DNA from: Ruania alba | Lineage (GTDB): Bacteria; Actinomycetota; Actinomycetes; Actinomycetales; Beutenbergiaceae | DNA: 64,000 bases | NCBI RefSeq assembly: GCF_900105765.1 | Contig: NZ_FNTX01000001.1 | Span: forward strand, 868,001-932,000 | Direction: 5' to 3' | The notes under the pieces: model-generated | What the model saw: the letters and a program-made list of their open reading frames with translations, nothing else | Told to the model about the DNA's origin: nothing | The model's database searches: none | Made by a program: the position numbers and the translations under genes | Part shown: positions 46,371 to 55,949 of the stretch, piece by piece | Numbering within the stretch: position 1 is the first letter of the stretch | How the letters are laid out: each line of letters begins with the position of its first letter

Positions 46371-46916
46371 ATGGAGGGGCTGTTCCCGACCGTCAGCGGG
46401 TGGGCCAACGGATACGACCGCGACGAGGTGGACGAGTTCTTCACGCGTGCCCGCGCGGCCTACGAGGGCGACGGTGAGGCGATGGGGGCCGCGGACGTGC
46501 GTGGGGTGGCGTTCGACCTGTTGCGCGGTGGCTACGTGCCGTCCGCCGTGGACGCTGCACTGGACCGGCTGGAAGGCGCTTTCGTCCAACGCGAGCGCGC
46601 GGACTTCATCGCCGCCAATGGTCAGGAAGCCTGGATGGAGCAGGTGGCTGATCGCGCGACGACGTTGTATCCGCGCCTGGTGCGCCCGGCGGGCGAGCGG
46701 TTCGCCCCGCCCGAACGCGGCCGCGGCTATGCCGCCGACTCCGTGGACGAGGTGATGGACCGCCTGGTCGACTACTTCGACGAGGGGCGCGCTCTCAGCG
46801 CTACCGAGCTGCGACACGTCGCCTTCCCCCGGGCGTCCCGCTCGCGCGCATACGCCGAAGGTCCGGTCGACGCTTTCCTGGACCGCGCCGTCGACGTGCT
46901 CCTGGCTGTTGAATGA
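46371..46916 (+). CDS. DivIVA-domain-containing protein with repeated GY-x-x-x-x-VD-x-F/L motifs
   Basis: A 181-aa protein built from about four copies of the short DivIVA/Wag31-like N-terminal motif: NGYDRDEVDEFFTRA (about 13-27), GGYVPSAVDAALDRL, GRGYAADSVDEVMDRL and AEGPVDAFLDRAVD. The motif normally mediates membrane or partner binding in polar scaffold proteins. There is no coiled-coil tail, so it is not DivIVA itself. A gene of this type between rlmN and dxr is common in actinobacteria, with function unknown. ATG 46371 follows AGAGAGGA. Confidence 0.8.
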   Translation: MEGLFPTVSGWANGYDRDEVDEFFTRARAAYEGDGEAMGAADVRGVAFDLLRGGYVPSAVDAALDRLEGAFVQRERADFIAANGQEAWMEQVADRATTLYPRLVRPAGERFAPPERGRGYAADSVDEVMDRLVDYFDEGRALSATELRHVAFPRASRSRAYAEGPVDAFLDRAVDVLLAVE

Positions 46917-46926
46917 GCAGCACGCC

Positions 46927-48114
46927 ATGAGGACCGTCTCCCTCCTAGGTTCGACCGGCTCGATCGGTACCCAGGCCATCGAGGTCGTCCGGGCCAACCC
47001 CGACCTGTTCCGCGTCACGGCGATCGCCGCCGGGGGCTCCGACCCTGGTCTGCTCGCCCGGCAGGCGGCTGAGCTCGCCGTGGAGCACGTGGCCGTGGCC
47101 CGTGCGGATGCTGAGACTCTCCACGAGGTCCGGGCGGCGCTCCGAGCCGCCGCAGACGAGGCAGGACGCCCGGGCTGGGCACCCGAGCTGACCGCCGGCC
47201 CGGACGCCGTCGTCGACCTGGCCGGCCGCGGCGCCGATGTGGTGCTCAACGGCATCACGGGCAGCATCGGGCTGCGTCCCACCCTGGCCGCCCTCGCGGC
47301 CGGAGCCACCGTGGCCCTGGCGAACAAGGAGTCGCTGATCGTCGGCGGCCCGCTGGTGCAGGCTGCCGCCGCACCGGGGCAGATCGTGCCGGTGGACTCC
47401 GAGCACAGCGCCATCGCCCAGTGCCTGCGTGGCGGTCGGGCCGAGGAGGTGCGCCGGTTGGTGCTCACTGCCAGCGGGGGGCCCTTCCGCGGACGGAGCA
47501 GCGCCGAGCTCGCCGAGGTCACACCGGCGCAGGCGCTGCGCCACCCGAACTTCGCGATGGGCAAGGTGATCACCACCAACTCCGCCACCCTGGTGAACAA
47601 GGGGTTGGAGGTGATCGAAGCGCACCTGCTGTTCGGGGTCCCCTTCGACAACATCGACGTGGTGGTGCACCCGCAGCAGCAGATCCACTCGATGGTGGAG
47701 TTCCATGACGGCTCCACGATCGCCCAGATGGGGCCCCCGCGGATGCTGGTGCCGATCGCGCTGGGGCTGTCCTGGCCGGACCGGCTGATCGACGTGGACA
47801 GTCCGTGCGACTGGTCCGCCGCCAGCACCTGGCAGTTCGAACCGCTCGACCACGACGCGTTTCCTGCGGTGCGCCTGGCCCAGCACGTCGGACGTGCCGG
47901 TGGCACGGCCCCCGCGGTCTACAACGCGGCGAACGAGGAAGCCGTCGAGGCCTTCCACGCCGGCGGGTTGCCCTTCCCGGGAATCGTGGACCTGGTCACC
48001 CGGGTGGTCGAGGAGCACGAGAGCGTCGCGACCGAGGGACTCACGGTGGCGGACGTGCTCGCGGCGGACTCCTGGGCCCGGGAGCGGGCACGCGAGGTGC
48101 TCGACCGGCCCTGA
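46927..48114 (+). CDS. dxr: 1-deoxy-D-xylulose-5-phosphate reductoisomerase
   Basis: Second (committed) MEP-pathway step, DXP to MEP with NADPH (395 aa). Visible are GSTGSIGTQAIEVV (NADPH loop), LANKESLIVGG, PVDSEHSAI (metal/substrate), ASGGPFRG, HPNFAMGKVITTNSATLVNK and YNAANEEAVEAF. ATG 46927 (MRTVSLLGSTG) is preferred over TTG 46909, which would add six residues and overlap the preceding gene. With ispG two genes later it makes an isoprenoid cluster. Confidence 0.95.
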   Translation: MRTVSLLGSTGSIGTQAIEVVRANPDLFRVTAIAAGGSDPGLLARQAAELAVEHVAVARADAETLHEVRAALRAAADEAGRPGWAPELTAGPDAVVDLAGRGADVVLNGITGSIGLRPTLAALAAGATVALANKESLIVGGPLVQAAAAPGQIVPVDSEHSAIAQCLRGGRAEEVRRLVLTASGGPFRGRSSAELAEVTPAQALRHPNFAMGKVITTNSATLVNKGLEVIEAHLLFGVPFDNIDVVVHPQQQIHSMVEFHDGSTIAQMGPPRMLVPIALGLSWPDRLIDVDSPCDWSAASTWQFEPLDHDAFPAVRLAQHVGRAGGTAPAVYNAANEEAVEAFHAGGLPFPGIVDLVTRVVEEHESVATEGLTVADVLAADSWARERAREVLDRP

Positions 48115-48155
48115 CGCCGGGCAGGCCCGGGGCGGACCCTCCCAGTCCCGCGACG

Positions 48156-48161
48156 TACCCT
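48156..48161 (+). promoter_or_regulatory. -10 hexamer for leaderless rseP
   Basis: TACCCT ends six bases before ATG 48168; no Shine-Dalgarno sequence is present. Confidence 0.45.
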
Positions 48162-48167
48162 GGCTTC

Positions 48168-49493
48168 ATGGACTTCTGGTGGGGTGTGCTCGTCATCGCG
48201 TTCGGGCTGATCGTCTCGATCGCGCTGCACGAGATCGGGCACCTGGTCCCGGCGAAACTGTTCAAGGTCAAGGTCACCCAGTACTTCGTGGGCTTCGGAC
48301 GGACCCTGTGGTCCACCCGCCGGGGCGATACCGAGTACGGCATCAAGATGCTCCCGCTGGGCGGGTACGTGCGGATGATCGGAATGTTCCCGCCGGCCCG
48401 CGAGCAGCTCAGCGACGACGCCCGCTACGAGGCGCACCAGCGCCGGCGCGGCCTGCGCGGCACGATCGAGGCGATCGTGGACGACACCCGCGAGGCGAGC
48501 GGTGCCGAGGTCGCCGACGAGATCCGCCCCGGCGATGGACGCAAGGCGTTCTACCAGCTGACCATGCCGCGCAAGCTCGCGGTGATGTTCGGTGGCCCGG
48601 TGATGAACCTGATCATCTCCACGGTGCTGTTCGCCGTGATCTTCACCGGGCTCGGGATCCCGACCTGGACGAATCGGGTCGCGGCAGTCTCCGAGTGTGT
48701 GCTGCCCGCGGGGGAGTCCCGCGAGTGCACGGCCGACGATCCGGTCGCACCGGCGGCCGAGGCAGGTCTGCTCGACGGTGACGAGGTGGTCTCCTGGGCC
48801 GGCCACCCCGTCGAGGACTGGGAGGATCTCACCGCGGCGATCGATGCCGGTGGTGCCACCGAGGTCGAGGTGGTGGTCCTCCGGGACGGCGACGAGGTCG
48901 CCCTGAGCGTCACCCCCACCCTGGTCGAGCGTCCGGTCACCGACGCCCAGGGCCAGACGGTGCTCACCGAGCAGCCGTTCGTCGGCATCAACGCGTCTCG
49001 AGAGCTGCAGCCGGAGCCGATCACGGCCGTGCCCGGGCATGTGTGGCAGGTGTTCACCGGAACGGTCGAGATCGTCCTCACCCTGCCCCAGCGCCTCGTC
49101 TCGATCGCCCAGTCCACCTTCGGCGGCACCGAACGTGATCCGAATGTGGTCGGGCTGATCGGCGTCGGGCGGATGGGCGGTGAGGTGACCAGCTCCGAGG
49201 CGCTGACCACGGCCGAGCAGTCTGCGGTGATGCTCAACATCCTCGCCTCGCTGAACATGGCGCTGTTCGTGTTCAACATGGTGCCGCTGCTGCCGCTGGA
49301 CGGCGGCCACATCGCCGGGGCGCTGTTCGAGGGCATCCGCCGTCGGCTCGCAGCACTGACCGGGCGCAAGGATCCTGGTCCGGCCGATACGGCCAAGCTG
49401 ATGCCGGTCACCTACGTCGTGGTGGTCCTGCTGGCCGGGATGAGCATCATGCTGGCCATCGCCGACATCGTGAATCCGGTCACGTTGTTCTGA
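48168..49493 (+). CDS. rseP: RseP/Rip1-type site-2 intramembrane metalloprotease
   Basis: A 441-aa M50 protease that cleaves membrane anti-sigma factors and other substrates within the bilayer. The first helix has the zinc motif HEIGH (21-25), the central PDZ domain covers about 190-285, and the last helices contain [12 protein letters not shown] with the third zinc ligand. It includes a long loop (about 85-135) between the first two helices. ATG 48168 ([10 protein letters not shown]) sits directly at the first helix. Order dxr-rseP-ispG is conserved in actinobacteria. Confidence 0.94.
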   Translation: MDFWWGVLVIAFGLIVSIALHEIGHLVPAKLFKVKVTQYFVGFGRTLWSTRRGDTEYGIKMLPLGGYVRMIGMFPPAREQLSDDARYEAHQRRRGLRGTIEAIVDDTREASGAEVADEIRPGDGRKAFYQLTMPRKLAVMFGGPVMNLIISTVLFAVIFTGLGIPTWTNRVAAVSECVLPAGESRECTADDPVAPAAEAGLLDGDEVVSWAGHPVEDWEDLTAAIDAGGATEVEVVVLRDGDEVALSVTPTLVERPVTDAQGQTVLTEQPFVGINASRELQPEPITAVPGHVWQVFTGTVEIVLTLPQRLVSIAQSTFGGTERDPNVVGLIGVGRMGGEVTSSEALTTAEQSAVMLNILASLNMALFVFNMVPLLPLDGGHIAGALFEGIRRRLAALTGRKDPGPADTAKLMPVTYVVVVLLAGMSIMLAIADIVNPVTLF

Positions 49494-49545
49494 GCAACGG
49501 AGGTGGTCGGCGCCGTGGTGGGCAGCGTTCGGTGGCCTCGGGTGT

Positions 49546-49551
49546 GATACT
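49546..49551 (+). promoter_or_regulatory. -10 hexamer for leaderless ispG
   Basis: GATACT, then ggaacg, then GTG 49558. The same spacer precedes the DUF2469 start. Confidence 0.5.
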
Positions 49552-49557
49552 GGAACG

Positions 49558-50721
49558 GTGACTGTTCCGATCAATCTGGGCATGCCCGCCGTGAAGGAAG
49601 CCCCTCCGGTGCTGGCGCAGCGACGCACGACCCGCAAGATCCGGGTGGGGTCGGTGGACGTGGGAGGGGACGCACCGGTCTCGGTGCAGTCCATGACGAC
49701 CACGCCGACCACGGACATCAACGCCACCCTGCAGCAGATCGCCGAGCTGACGGCGTCCGGATGCGACATCGTGCGCGTCGCCGTTCCCACGGCCGACGAC
49801 GCGGCGGCCCTGCCGATCATCGCGAAGAAGTCGCAGATCCCGGTCATCGCGGACATCCATTTCCAGCCCAAGTACGTCTTCGCCGCGATCGACGCCGGCT
49901 GCGCCGCCGTGCGGGTGAACCCGGGCAACATCCGCAAGTTCGACGACCAGGTCGGCGAGATCGCCAAGGCCGCCGCAGATGCGGGAGTCTCCCTGCGGAT
50001 CGGGGTCAATGCCGGGTCGCTGGACAAGCGCCTGCTGGCCAAGTACGGCAAACCGACCCCCGAAGCACTGGTGGAGTCCGCCGTCTGGGAAGCATCCCTG
50101 TTCGAGGAGCACGACTTCCACGACTTCAAGATCTCGGTCAAGCACAACGACCCGGTCGTCATGGTGCGCGCCTACGAGCTGCTCTCCGAGCGCGGCGACT
50201 GGCCACTGCACCTCGGGGTCACCGAGGCCGGCCCGGCGTTCCAGGGCACCATCAAGTCGGCCACCGCGTTCGGCGCTCTGCTCAGCCAGGGCATCGGTGA
50301 CACGATCCGCGTCTCCCTGTCCGCCCCACCGGTGGAGGAGGTCAAGGTCGGCCTGCAGATCCTGCAGTCGCTGAACCTGCGTGAGCGCAAGCTCGAGATC
50401 GTCTCGTGCCCGTCCTGTGGGCGTGCCCAGGTGGATGTCTACACCCTCGCCGACGAGGTGACCGCAGGTCTGGAGGGGATGACCGTCCCGCTGCGGGTCG
50501 CCGTCATGGGCTGTGTGGTGAACGGCCCCGGGGAGGCCCGCGAGGCCGATCTCGGAGTGGCGTCGGGCAACGGCAAGGGCCAGATCTTCGTCAAGGGTGA
50601 AGTGATCAAGACGGTCCCGGAGGATCAGATCGTGGAGACGCTCATCGCCGAGGCCACCCGGATCGCCGAGAGCATGGGCGTGACGGACGGCTCCGGAGAG
50701 CCCGTCGTCACCGTCTCCTGA
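49558..50721 (+). CDS. ispG: (E)-4-hydroxy-3-methylbut-2-enyl-diphosphate synthase (flavodoxin) IspG
   Basis: MEP-pathway 4Fe-4S enzyme making HMBPP (387 aa). The TIM-barrel half has [29 protein letters not shown] and LHLGVTEAG. The iron-sulfur half has cysteines in [10 protein letters not shown] and [14 protein letters not shown] 49558 (MTVPINLG) has a -10-like GATACT six bases upstream and no ribosome site. Confidence 0.96.
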   Translation: MTVPINLGMPAVKEAPPVLAQRRTTRKIRVGSVDVGGDAPVSVQSMTTTPTTDINATLQQIAELTASGCDIVRVAVPTADDAAALPIIAKKSQIPVIADIHFQPKYVFAAIDAGCAAVRVNPGNIRKFDDQVGEIAKAAADAGVSLRIGVNAGSLDKRLLAKYGKPTPEALVESAVWEASLFEEHDFHDFKISVKHNDPVVMVRAYELLSERGDWPLHLGVTEAGPAFQGTIKSATAFGALLSQGIGDTIRVSLSAPPVEEVKVGLQILQSLNLRERKLEIVSCPSCGRAQVDVYTLADEVTAGLEGMTVPLRVAVMGCVVNGPGEAREADLGVASGNGKGQIFVKGEVIKTVPEDQIVETLIAEATRIAESMGVTDGSGEPVVTVS

Positions 50722-50736
50722 TCCCGCGCCCACCCG

Positions 50737-51636
50737 ATGCCCACCTGGCCCTGGCACCACGTCCGCACGGACCGGGGGCGCCGGCACGAGGCTGACTCCG
50801 GTGTGCTGGTCGCTGATGCCAGGTCCGCCGATCCCGGCCAGCTCGTCGCGTTCTGCCGGGAAGCGCCGGTGGACGCCGCGTTGCTCGGCGAGCACGTGGA
50901 AGCGCTCGAGCGGTACGCCTTCTACCGGGACCAAGTGCTCTGCGTCCGCACCTCCGCCGGCCTGGACGGGTTGTGCTGGACCGGTGGCAACGTGGTGCCC
51001 TACCGGGTGGCTGCCCATGCGTTCGCCCCGCTGGCCGAGGCGATCAGCCGCGGCCGCCGCCGCTACTCCTCGATCGTCGGCCCCGCCGACGACGTGCTCG
51101 GGCTCTGGTCCGAGCTGGCCCCGATGGCCGCAAGCCCGCGTGAGATCCGGCATGAGCAGCCCTCGATGATGATCGACCACGATCCGCTGGTGCCCGCCGA
51201 GGCCCGGGTGCGGGTCTGCACCGCCGAGGACATGCCGGTGCTGCTCCCGGCCTGCGTGGACATGTTCACCGAGGAGGTGGGCTACTCGCCGCTGCAGTCA
51301 GGTGGTGGGTACGAGCGCCGGATCGCATCCCTGGTCGACGGCGGCCGCTCGCTGGCGTGGATCGCCGAGACTGACGCTGGACCTCAGGTGATCTTCAAGG
51401 CCGAGATCGGCACGGTGGCCCTCGGGGTCGCCCAGGTGCAGGGGGTGTGGGTGCACCCGGAGCACCGCGGTCGGGGCCATGCGGCCGCCGGGATGGCGGC
51501 TGTGGTGCGACACGCGCGCGCACGCATCGCCCCGGTGGTCTCCCTGTACGTGAACTCCTACAACACGTCGGCGCTCGCGGCCTATCGCACGGTGGGCTTC
51601 CGGCAGGTGGGGACGTTCGCGACCGTGCTGTTCTGA
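50737..51636 (+). CDS. DUF4081 domain-containing GNAT acetyltransferase
   Basis: A 299-aa two-domain protein. The N-terminal DUF4081-type domain (about 20-140; LERYAFYRDQVLCVR, GNVVPYRVA) is joined to a C-terminal GNAT domain (about 160-299) with acetyl-CoA motif VWVHPEHRGRGHAAAGM and YVNSYNTSALAAYRTVGF. Substrate unknown. ATG 50737 is 15 bases after ispG, and a gene of this type beside ispG is usual in actinobacteria. Unlike the TrmD-linked GNAT, the R-G-R-G-x-A loop is intact here. Confidence 0.9.
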   Translation: MPTWPWHHVRTDRGRRHEADSGVLVADARSADPGQLVAFCREAPVDAALLGEHVEALERYAFYRDQVLCVRTSAGLDGLCWTGGNVVPYRVAAHAFAPLAEAISRGRRRYSSIVGPADDVLGLWSELAPMAASPREIRHEQPSMMIDHDPLVPAEARVRVCTAEDMPVLLPACVDMFTEEVGYSPLQSGGGYERRIASLVDGGRSLAWIAETDAGPQVIFKAEIGTVALGVAQVQGVWVHPEHRGRGHAAAGMAAVVRHARARIAPVVSLYVNSYNTSALAAYRTVGFRQVGTFATVLF

Positions 51637-51637
51637 C

Positions 51638-52531
51638 TCAGCGCAGCAGCTTCGACATCCGCCGGTCCGCGAGCACCTTGCCGTCGGTCTGACAGGTGGC
51701 GCAGTACTGCAGCGAGGAATCCGCGAAGGACACCTCGTGCACCGTGTCCCCGCACGCCGGACAGTCCTGGCCGGTGCGACCGTGCACTCGCATCCCCGCG
51801 CGTTTGGCATCCTTGAGCTGGGCGGCCGGTTTCCCGGAGGCCACCTCGATCGCCCCGGTGAGCACGCTGCGGATCGCCTCCTGCAGCCGGGCCACCTCGT
51901 CGGCATCCAGGCGCGCGCTGATCGCGAACGGGCTGATCCGCGCGACGTGCAGGATCTCGTCGCTATAGGCGTTGCCGATCCCGGCGATCACGGACTGGTC
52001 CCGGAGCACTCCCTTCACCTGATGACGGCCATCGGCGAGGATCGAGGTGAGGGACGCCGTCGTGAACTCCTCGCTCAGCGGATCAGGACCGAGCGAGGCA
52101 ACTTGTGGCACCTCCTCGGCGTCCCGGACGACGTGCACGGCGAGCCGTTTTCTGGTGCCCGCCTCGGTCAGGTCGAACGCGGAGCCGTCGGAGAGCAGCA
52201 CCCGCACGGCGATCGGTGACTTCCCAGGTCTCGGGACGCTGGTGGGCGCCTGGTCGTACCAGCGCACCCAGCCAGCACGGGAGAGGTGGACAACCAGATG
52301 GAGCTCAGGTTCAGACGCCTCGTCACCTGCGCTCCCGGGCGAGGTGACGACGTCCAGCCACTTTCCGTGCCGATCCACCTCGGTCACGGTGCGGCCGATG
52401 AGCGCCTGCGGTGGCGGATCGTAGGTCTTGAGCGCTCCGATCCCGGCCACGTGCACACCGGTGATCGACGTACCGGCCATCCGGCCGGAGAGGAACGAGG
52501 CCAGTCCGGCCACCTCGGGCATCTCGGGCAT
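51638..52531 (-). CDS. Fpg/Nei family DNA glycosylase
   Basis: A 297-aa base-excision repair glycosylase/AP lyase. After Met it begins PEMPEV, with Pro2 the expected nucleophile. The H2TH region (VKGVLRDQSVIAGIGNAYSDEI) follows, then a C-terminal zinc finger with four cysteines (CPACG, CATC). Whether it is MutM-like or Nei-like cannot be decided by eye. Start at 52531 fixes the obligatory PE N-terminus; an upstream extension is unsupported. Convergent with the GNAT gene, with 1 base between stops, and divergent from proS. Confidence 0.92.
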   Translation of the reverse strand: MPEMPEVAGLASFLSGRMAGTSITGVHVAGIGALKTYDPPPQALIGRTVTEVDRHGKWLDVVTSPGSAGDEASEPELHLVVHLSRAGWVRWYDQAPTSVPRPGKSPIAVRVLLSDGSAFDLTEAGTRKRLAVHVVRDAEEVPQVASLGPDPLSEEFTTASLTSILADGRHQVKGVLRDQSVIAGIGNAYSDEILHVARISPFAISARLDADEVARLQEAIRSVLTGAIEVASGKPAAQLKDAKRAGMRVHGRTGQDCPACGDTVHEVSFADSSLQYCATCQTDGKVLADRRMSKLLR

Positions 52532-52538
52532 GGCTCCC

Positions 52539-52544
52539 AGTCTG
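52539..52544 (-). promoter_or_regulatory. -10 hexamer for the Fpg/Nei gene
   Basis: On the minus strand CAGACT ends seven bases before the ATG; the same hexamer precedes ftsY. Near-leaderless. Confidence 0.4.
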
Positions 52545-52593
52545 GCGCACCGGAGGGCTCGCGGCCAGGGCCCGGGAGGGCCGGGGAGGCCGT

Positions 52594-52599
52594 TAGACT
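52594..52599 (+). promoter_or_regulatory. -10 hexamer for leaderless proS
   Basis: TAGACT ends six bases before GTG 52606. Confidence 0.5.
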
Positions 52600-52605
52600 C
52601 GCCGC

Positions 52606-54399
52606 GTGCTGATGCGGATGTCGACATTGTTCCTGCGGACCCTGCGAGAGGACCCGGCCGAGGCCGAGGTGGCGAGCCACAAGTTGCTCGTGCGCGCCGG
52701 GTACATCCGGCGAGCCGCCCCGGGGATCTACTCCTGGCTGCCGCTGGGCCTGAAGGTGCTCGCCAAGATCGAGGCTGTGGTCCGGGACGAGATGGATGCG
52801 ATCGGGGCGCAGGAGGTGCATTTTCCGGCCCTGCTGCCGCGTGAGCCCTATGAGGCGACCGGTCGATGGACCGACTACGGGCCGAACGTGTTCCGGCTCA
52901 AGGACCGCAAGGAGGCCGACTACCTGCTCGCGCCCACGCACGAGGAGATGTTCACCCTGCTGGTGCGGGACCTGTACTCCTCGTACAAGGATCTGCCGGC
53001 GATGTTGTACCAAGTGCAGACGAAGTATCGCGACGAGGCCCGTCCGCGGGCCGGACTGATCCGCGGCCGGGAGTTCATCATGAAGGACTCCTACTCCTTC
53101 GACATCGACGAGGCCGGCCTCGACGCCTCCTACCTCAAGCACCGGGAGGCCTACCGGCGCATCTTCGACCGGCTCGGGCTCGACTACGTGATCGTGGCCG
53201 CCGAGGCCGGCGCGATGGGCGGATCCCGCTCGGAGGAGTTCCTGCACCCGTGCGAGATCGGGGAGGACACCTTCGTGCGCTCCGCGGGCGGGTACGCCGC
53301 GAACGTGGAAGCCGTCGCCACCCCCGTGCCACCGGAGCAGGACGCCTCCGGCATCGGCCCGGCGCACGTGGAGGACACGCCCGACACGCCCACCATCGAG
53401 ACACTGGTGGCCGCCGCCAATCAGATCGCGCCGCGGCAGGACCAGCCGTGGACGGCGGCCGACACGCTGAAGAACGTGGTGGTCGCCCTGGTCTCACCGA
53501 CCGGTGAGCGGGAGCTGCTCGTGGTGGGTCTGCCCGGTGACCGGCAGGTGGATGCCAAGCGGCTCGAGGCCGCCGTCTTCCCGGCCGAGGTGGACCAGAC
53601 CACCGAGGCCGACTTCGCCGCGCACCCGGAGCTGGTGCCCGGCTACATCGGTCCGCAGGTGCTCGGCCCGAACGGCGCCCCCCGCGGTGAGAACGCCGGC
53701 GGTGCGGTGCGATACCTGCTCGACCCGCGCGTGGTCCCCGGCACAGCCTGGGTCACCGGCGCGAACGAGGCAGGCAAGCACGTCTTCGACCTCGTGGCCG
53801 GCCGGGACTTCACCGCCGACGGCGTGATCGACGTGGCCGAGGTGCGCGAGGGCGACGAGGCACCCGACGGGTCGGGACCGCTGGAGCTGGCCCGCGGCAT
53901 CGAAATCGGGCACATCTTCGCGCTCGGACAGAAGTACGCGAAGGCGCTCGAGCTCTCCGTGCTCGACTCCAACGGCAAGGCCGTCACGGTGACCATGGGC
54001 TCCTACGGGCTCGGTGTCACGCGGGTGCTCGCCGCGATCGCGGAGTCGACCAGCGACGAGAAGGGCCTGGCCTGGCCCGTCACGGTGGCGCCGGCGCACG
54101 TGCACGTGCTTGCCACCGGTAAGGACGAGGCCGTGTTCAGCACCGCCGAGCAGATCGCCACCGAGCTCACCTCCACCGGCGTCGAGGTGCTCTACGACGA
54201 CCGCGTCAAGGTCTCCGCCGGGGTGAAGTTCGCCGACTCCGAGCTGCTCGGCGTGCCGTATGCCCTCGTGGTCGGTCGTGGCCTGGCCGAGGGTGTGGTC
54301 GAGGTGCGTCACCGGGCCACAGGAGAGCGGGAAGAGCTCGCCCCGGCCGACGCCGCGCCCCGGCTCCGGGAGCTGCTCAGCGAGGCCGGGCTCGGCTGA
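52606..54399 (+). CDS. proS: Prolyl-tRNA synthetase (bacterial type with editing domain)
   Basis: Class II aminoacyl-tRNA synthetase charging tRNA-Pro (597 aa). Motif 1 lies around [20 protein letters not shown], motif 2 is [18 protein letters not shown], and the INS editing insertion is about 225-395 ([12 protein letters not shown]). Motif 3 has [15 protein letters not shown], and the anticodon-binding domain covers about 490-590. GTG 52606 ([13 protein letters not shown]) is supported by TAGACT six bases upstream; ATG 52612 or 52618 are alternatives that would shorten it slightly. Confidence 0.96.
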   Translation: MLMRMSTLFLRTLREDPAEAEVASHKLLVRAGYIRRAAPGIYSWLPLGLKVLAKIEAVVRDEMDAIGAQEVHFPALLPREPYEATGRWTDYGPNVFRLKDRKEADYLLAPTHEEMFTLLVRDLYSSYKDLPAMLYQVQTKYRDEARPRAGLIRGREFIMKDSYSFDIDEAGLDASYLKHREAYRRIFDRLGLDYVIVAAEAGAMGGSRSEEFLHPCEIGEDTFVRSAGGYAANVEAVATPVPPEQDASGIGPAHVEDTPDTPTIETLVAAANQIAPRQDQPWTAADTLKNVVVALVSPTGERELLVVGLPGDRQVDAKRLEAAVFPAEVDQTTEADFAAHPELVPGYIGPQVLGPNGAPRGENAGGAVRYLLDPRVVPGTAWVTGANEAGKHVFDLVAGRDFTADGVIDVAEVREGDEAPDGSGPLELARGIEIGHIFALGQKYAKALELSVLDSNGKAVTVTMGSYGLGVTRVLAAIAESTSDEKGLAWPVTVAPAHVHVLATGKDEAVFSTAEQIATELTSTGVEVLYDDRVKVSAGVKFADSELLGVPYALVVGRGLAEGVVEVRHRATGEREELAPADAAPRLRELLSEAGLG

Positions 54400-54415
54400 C
54401 CTCCAGCGGTCAGCC
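54394..54415. terminator. Bidirectional terminator between proS and the lipoprotein gene
   Basis: Perfect 8-base stem GGCTGACC / GGTCAGCC with loop TCCAGC. Both convergent stop codons lie inside the stem. Confidence 0.6.
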
Positions 54416-55345
54416 GTCCCAGCCGGGCAGCGGGGCTGTCACGGCCTCGGGTGCGTGGCGTGCGGCCGCCCGGGCGTGCTCCAGAATCCCGGCACGGTCG
54501 GCCGCATCGGCCGGAGCGAGCTGAGCCAGCCACCCGGTCACCAGGTCGCCGCGCCACGCCTCCACCGTCTCCTCCAGATCCGTCCCGGCCCCGACGGCGT
54601 AGCTCGCCTCCCGCGGGTCGGTGCCGGAGTCGTCGATACCGGCAGCAATCGCGACCTGTTCGGCGAGGTCGCGCATCTGTGCAGCGGTGCGGGCAGCCCG
54701 GTCCTGCGCGTTGCCGCTGCTGCGCGCTGCGAGGAGTTCACCGGCGTACCCGAGCGCGTCCAGGGTGCGGCACAGGCCGGTGGCGCTCGCTCCCAAGGTG
54801 GCGGGTGTGCGGGGCTCGGCAGCCGGGACCGGGTCGGCGACGCCGAGCTGGTCGGCGAGCCGGGACGCGGAGCCGTCCCGGTTCAGCACGATCGCTGCCA
54901 GGAGCGCGGCCAGGTCTGATCCCACGTCCGGGCTGGCGATGGCCTCCCTGGCGGCCTCCGAGCTGGCCGTGAGTGCGGTGAGGACATCCTCGGCCGTCCC
55001 GGGCCCGTCCGCGTTCGAGCCGGGCGTCTCAGCGGCGTCGGTCTCCGCCGGCCGCGGCGGCGGCTCCCAGACGCCTCCCAGGGCCTCGAGCTGCACCTGC
55101 GCATCACCGGCGACGTCCTCCAGCAGTGCGGTGAGGTCCGCATCCTCGGCGGTGATCGATCGGGCCAGTTCCGCCAGCTCCGCCGTCGCGAGTGCGGACG
55201 CCTGCCGGATCCGTTCGGACTGCTCGGGGCTCGGTATCGGCGCGGGCGGTGTGTCCAGACGCACGGAGCATGCCCCGGTCAGCAGAACGAGAGCGGTGGT
55301 CAGAACTCCGACGAGCAGGCGCGTGGGGCGGGTGCGGACGGTCAC
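54410..55345 (-). CDS. DUF4439-type lipoprotein, unknown function
   Basis: A 311-aa lipoprotein. The signal peptide (MTVRTRPTRLLVG, hydrophobic core) ends in lipobox LTGAC with Cys26. The Ala/Glu-rich helical mature part ends in a ferritin-like helical domain (about 185-311; LDALGYAGELLAARS, EAWRGDLVTGWLAQL) of the DUF4439 type found beside rimP in actinobacteria. Start GTG at 55345 has a -10-like CACGAT six bases upstream. Divergent from rimP, with 97 bases between start codons. Confidence 0.8.
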   Translation of the reverse strand: MTVRTRPTRLLVGVLTTALVLLTGACSVRLDTPPAPIPSPEQSERIRQASALATAELAELARSITAEDADLTALLEDVAGDAQVQLEALGGVWEPPPRPAETDAAETPGSNADGPGTAEDVLTALTASSEAAREAIASPDVGSDLAALLAAIVLNRDGSASRLADQLGVADPVPAAEPRTPATLGASATGLCRTLDALGYAGELLAARSSGNAQDRAARTAAQMRDLAEQVAIAAGIDDSGTDPREASYAVGAGTDLEETVEAWRGDLVTGWLAQLAPADAADRAGILEHARAAARHAPEAVTAPLPGWDG

Positions 55346-55351
55346 GCGTCG

Positions 55352-55357
55352 ATCGTG
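55352..55357 (-). promoter_or_regulatory. -10 hexamer for the lipoprotein gene
   Basis: On the minus strand CACGAT ends six bases before the GTG start; leaderless pattern. Confidence 0.4.
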
Positions 55358-55373
55358 CCATGTCAGAACCTCT

Positions 55374-55400
55374 GTGGTCTGCCGCGCAGACCACTACGCT
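55374..55400 (+). promoter_or_regulatory. Palindrome and -10 of the rimP-nusA-infB operon
   Basis: A perfect 9-base inverted repeat GTGGTCTGC-CGC-GCAGACCAC (55374-55394) abuts a -10 hexamer TACGCT (55395-55400), filling the -10/-35 spacer. The start site would fall about 35 bases before rimP. It could be an operator or an architectural element; the factor is unknown. Confidence 0.55.
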
Positions 55401-55442
55401 GTGGTGTTCACCGTGAACTACAACTGCACAAGGAGTGTCGTG

Positions 55443-55937
55443 ATGAGCCCCTCACCCGGATCGGACGCCCTCAGCGCCCAGGTACACGAGGTCCTCGAAC
55501 CGGTCGTCGCCGATGCCGGCCTGTTCCTCGAGGGAGTCCAGATCTCTGGTGCCGCGAGACGGCGCGTCGTCCGCGTGACGGTGGACCTGCCGGACGGCCC
55601 CGGCGGTGTGACCTCGGACTCACTCGCGCAGGTGTCCCAGGCCGTGTCCGCCCAGTTGGACGAGGCCGAGGACCTGCTCGCCGGGTCCTACCTGCTTGAG
55701 GTCACCACCCCCGGCGTGAGCCGTCCGCTGACCGAACCGCGCCATTTCCGCCGTGCCGAGGGACGCTTGGTCACCGTCGCCACCACCGGTGATCAGGTCA
55801 GTGGCCGCGTGCTCGGCGTGACCGACGGCGAGCTCACGCTGGCCACTGGATCCGGTACCGTCAGCCTGCCCCTGTCGGACGTCGAGCGTGGTCGCATCGA
55901 CGTGGAGTTGAATCGCGCCGGCGACGCGCAGGACTGA
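55443..55937 (+). CDS. rimP: Ribosome maturation factor RimP
   Basis: 30S maturation factor (164 aa). The N-terminal alpha/beta domain has VHEVLEPVVADAGLFLEGVQ and VRVTVD. The conserved YLLEVTTPGVSRPLTEPRHFRR is followed by a C-terminal SH3-like barrel (about 90-160). ATG 55443 is seven bases after AAGGAG (55430-55435); adjacent GTG 55440 is less well spaced. First gene of the rimP-nusA-ylxR-infB operon. Confidence 0.94.
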   Translation: MSPSPGSDALSAQVHEVLEPVVADAGLFLEGVQISGAARRRVVRVTVDLPDGPGGVTSDSLAQVSQAVSAQLDEAEDLLAGSYLLEVTTPGVSRPLTEPRHFRRAEGRLVTVATTGDQVSGRVLGVTDGELTLATGSGTVSLPLSDVERGRIDVELNRAGDAQD

Positions 55938-55949
55938 GAGGAACGCCCA

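Noticed and set aside
47919-50162. 747-codon minus-strand open frame opposite dxr, rseP and ispG
   Set aside because: Antisense shadow of three well-recognised genes; composition and lack of motifs fit GC-driven openness.
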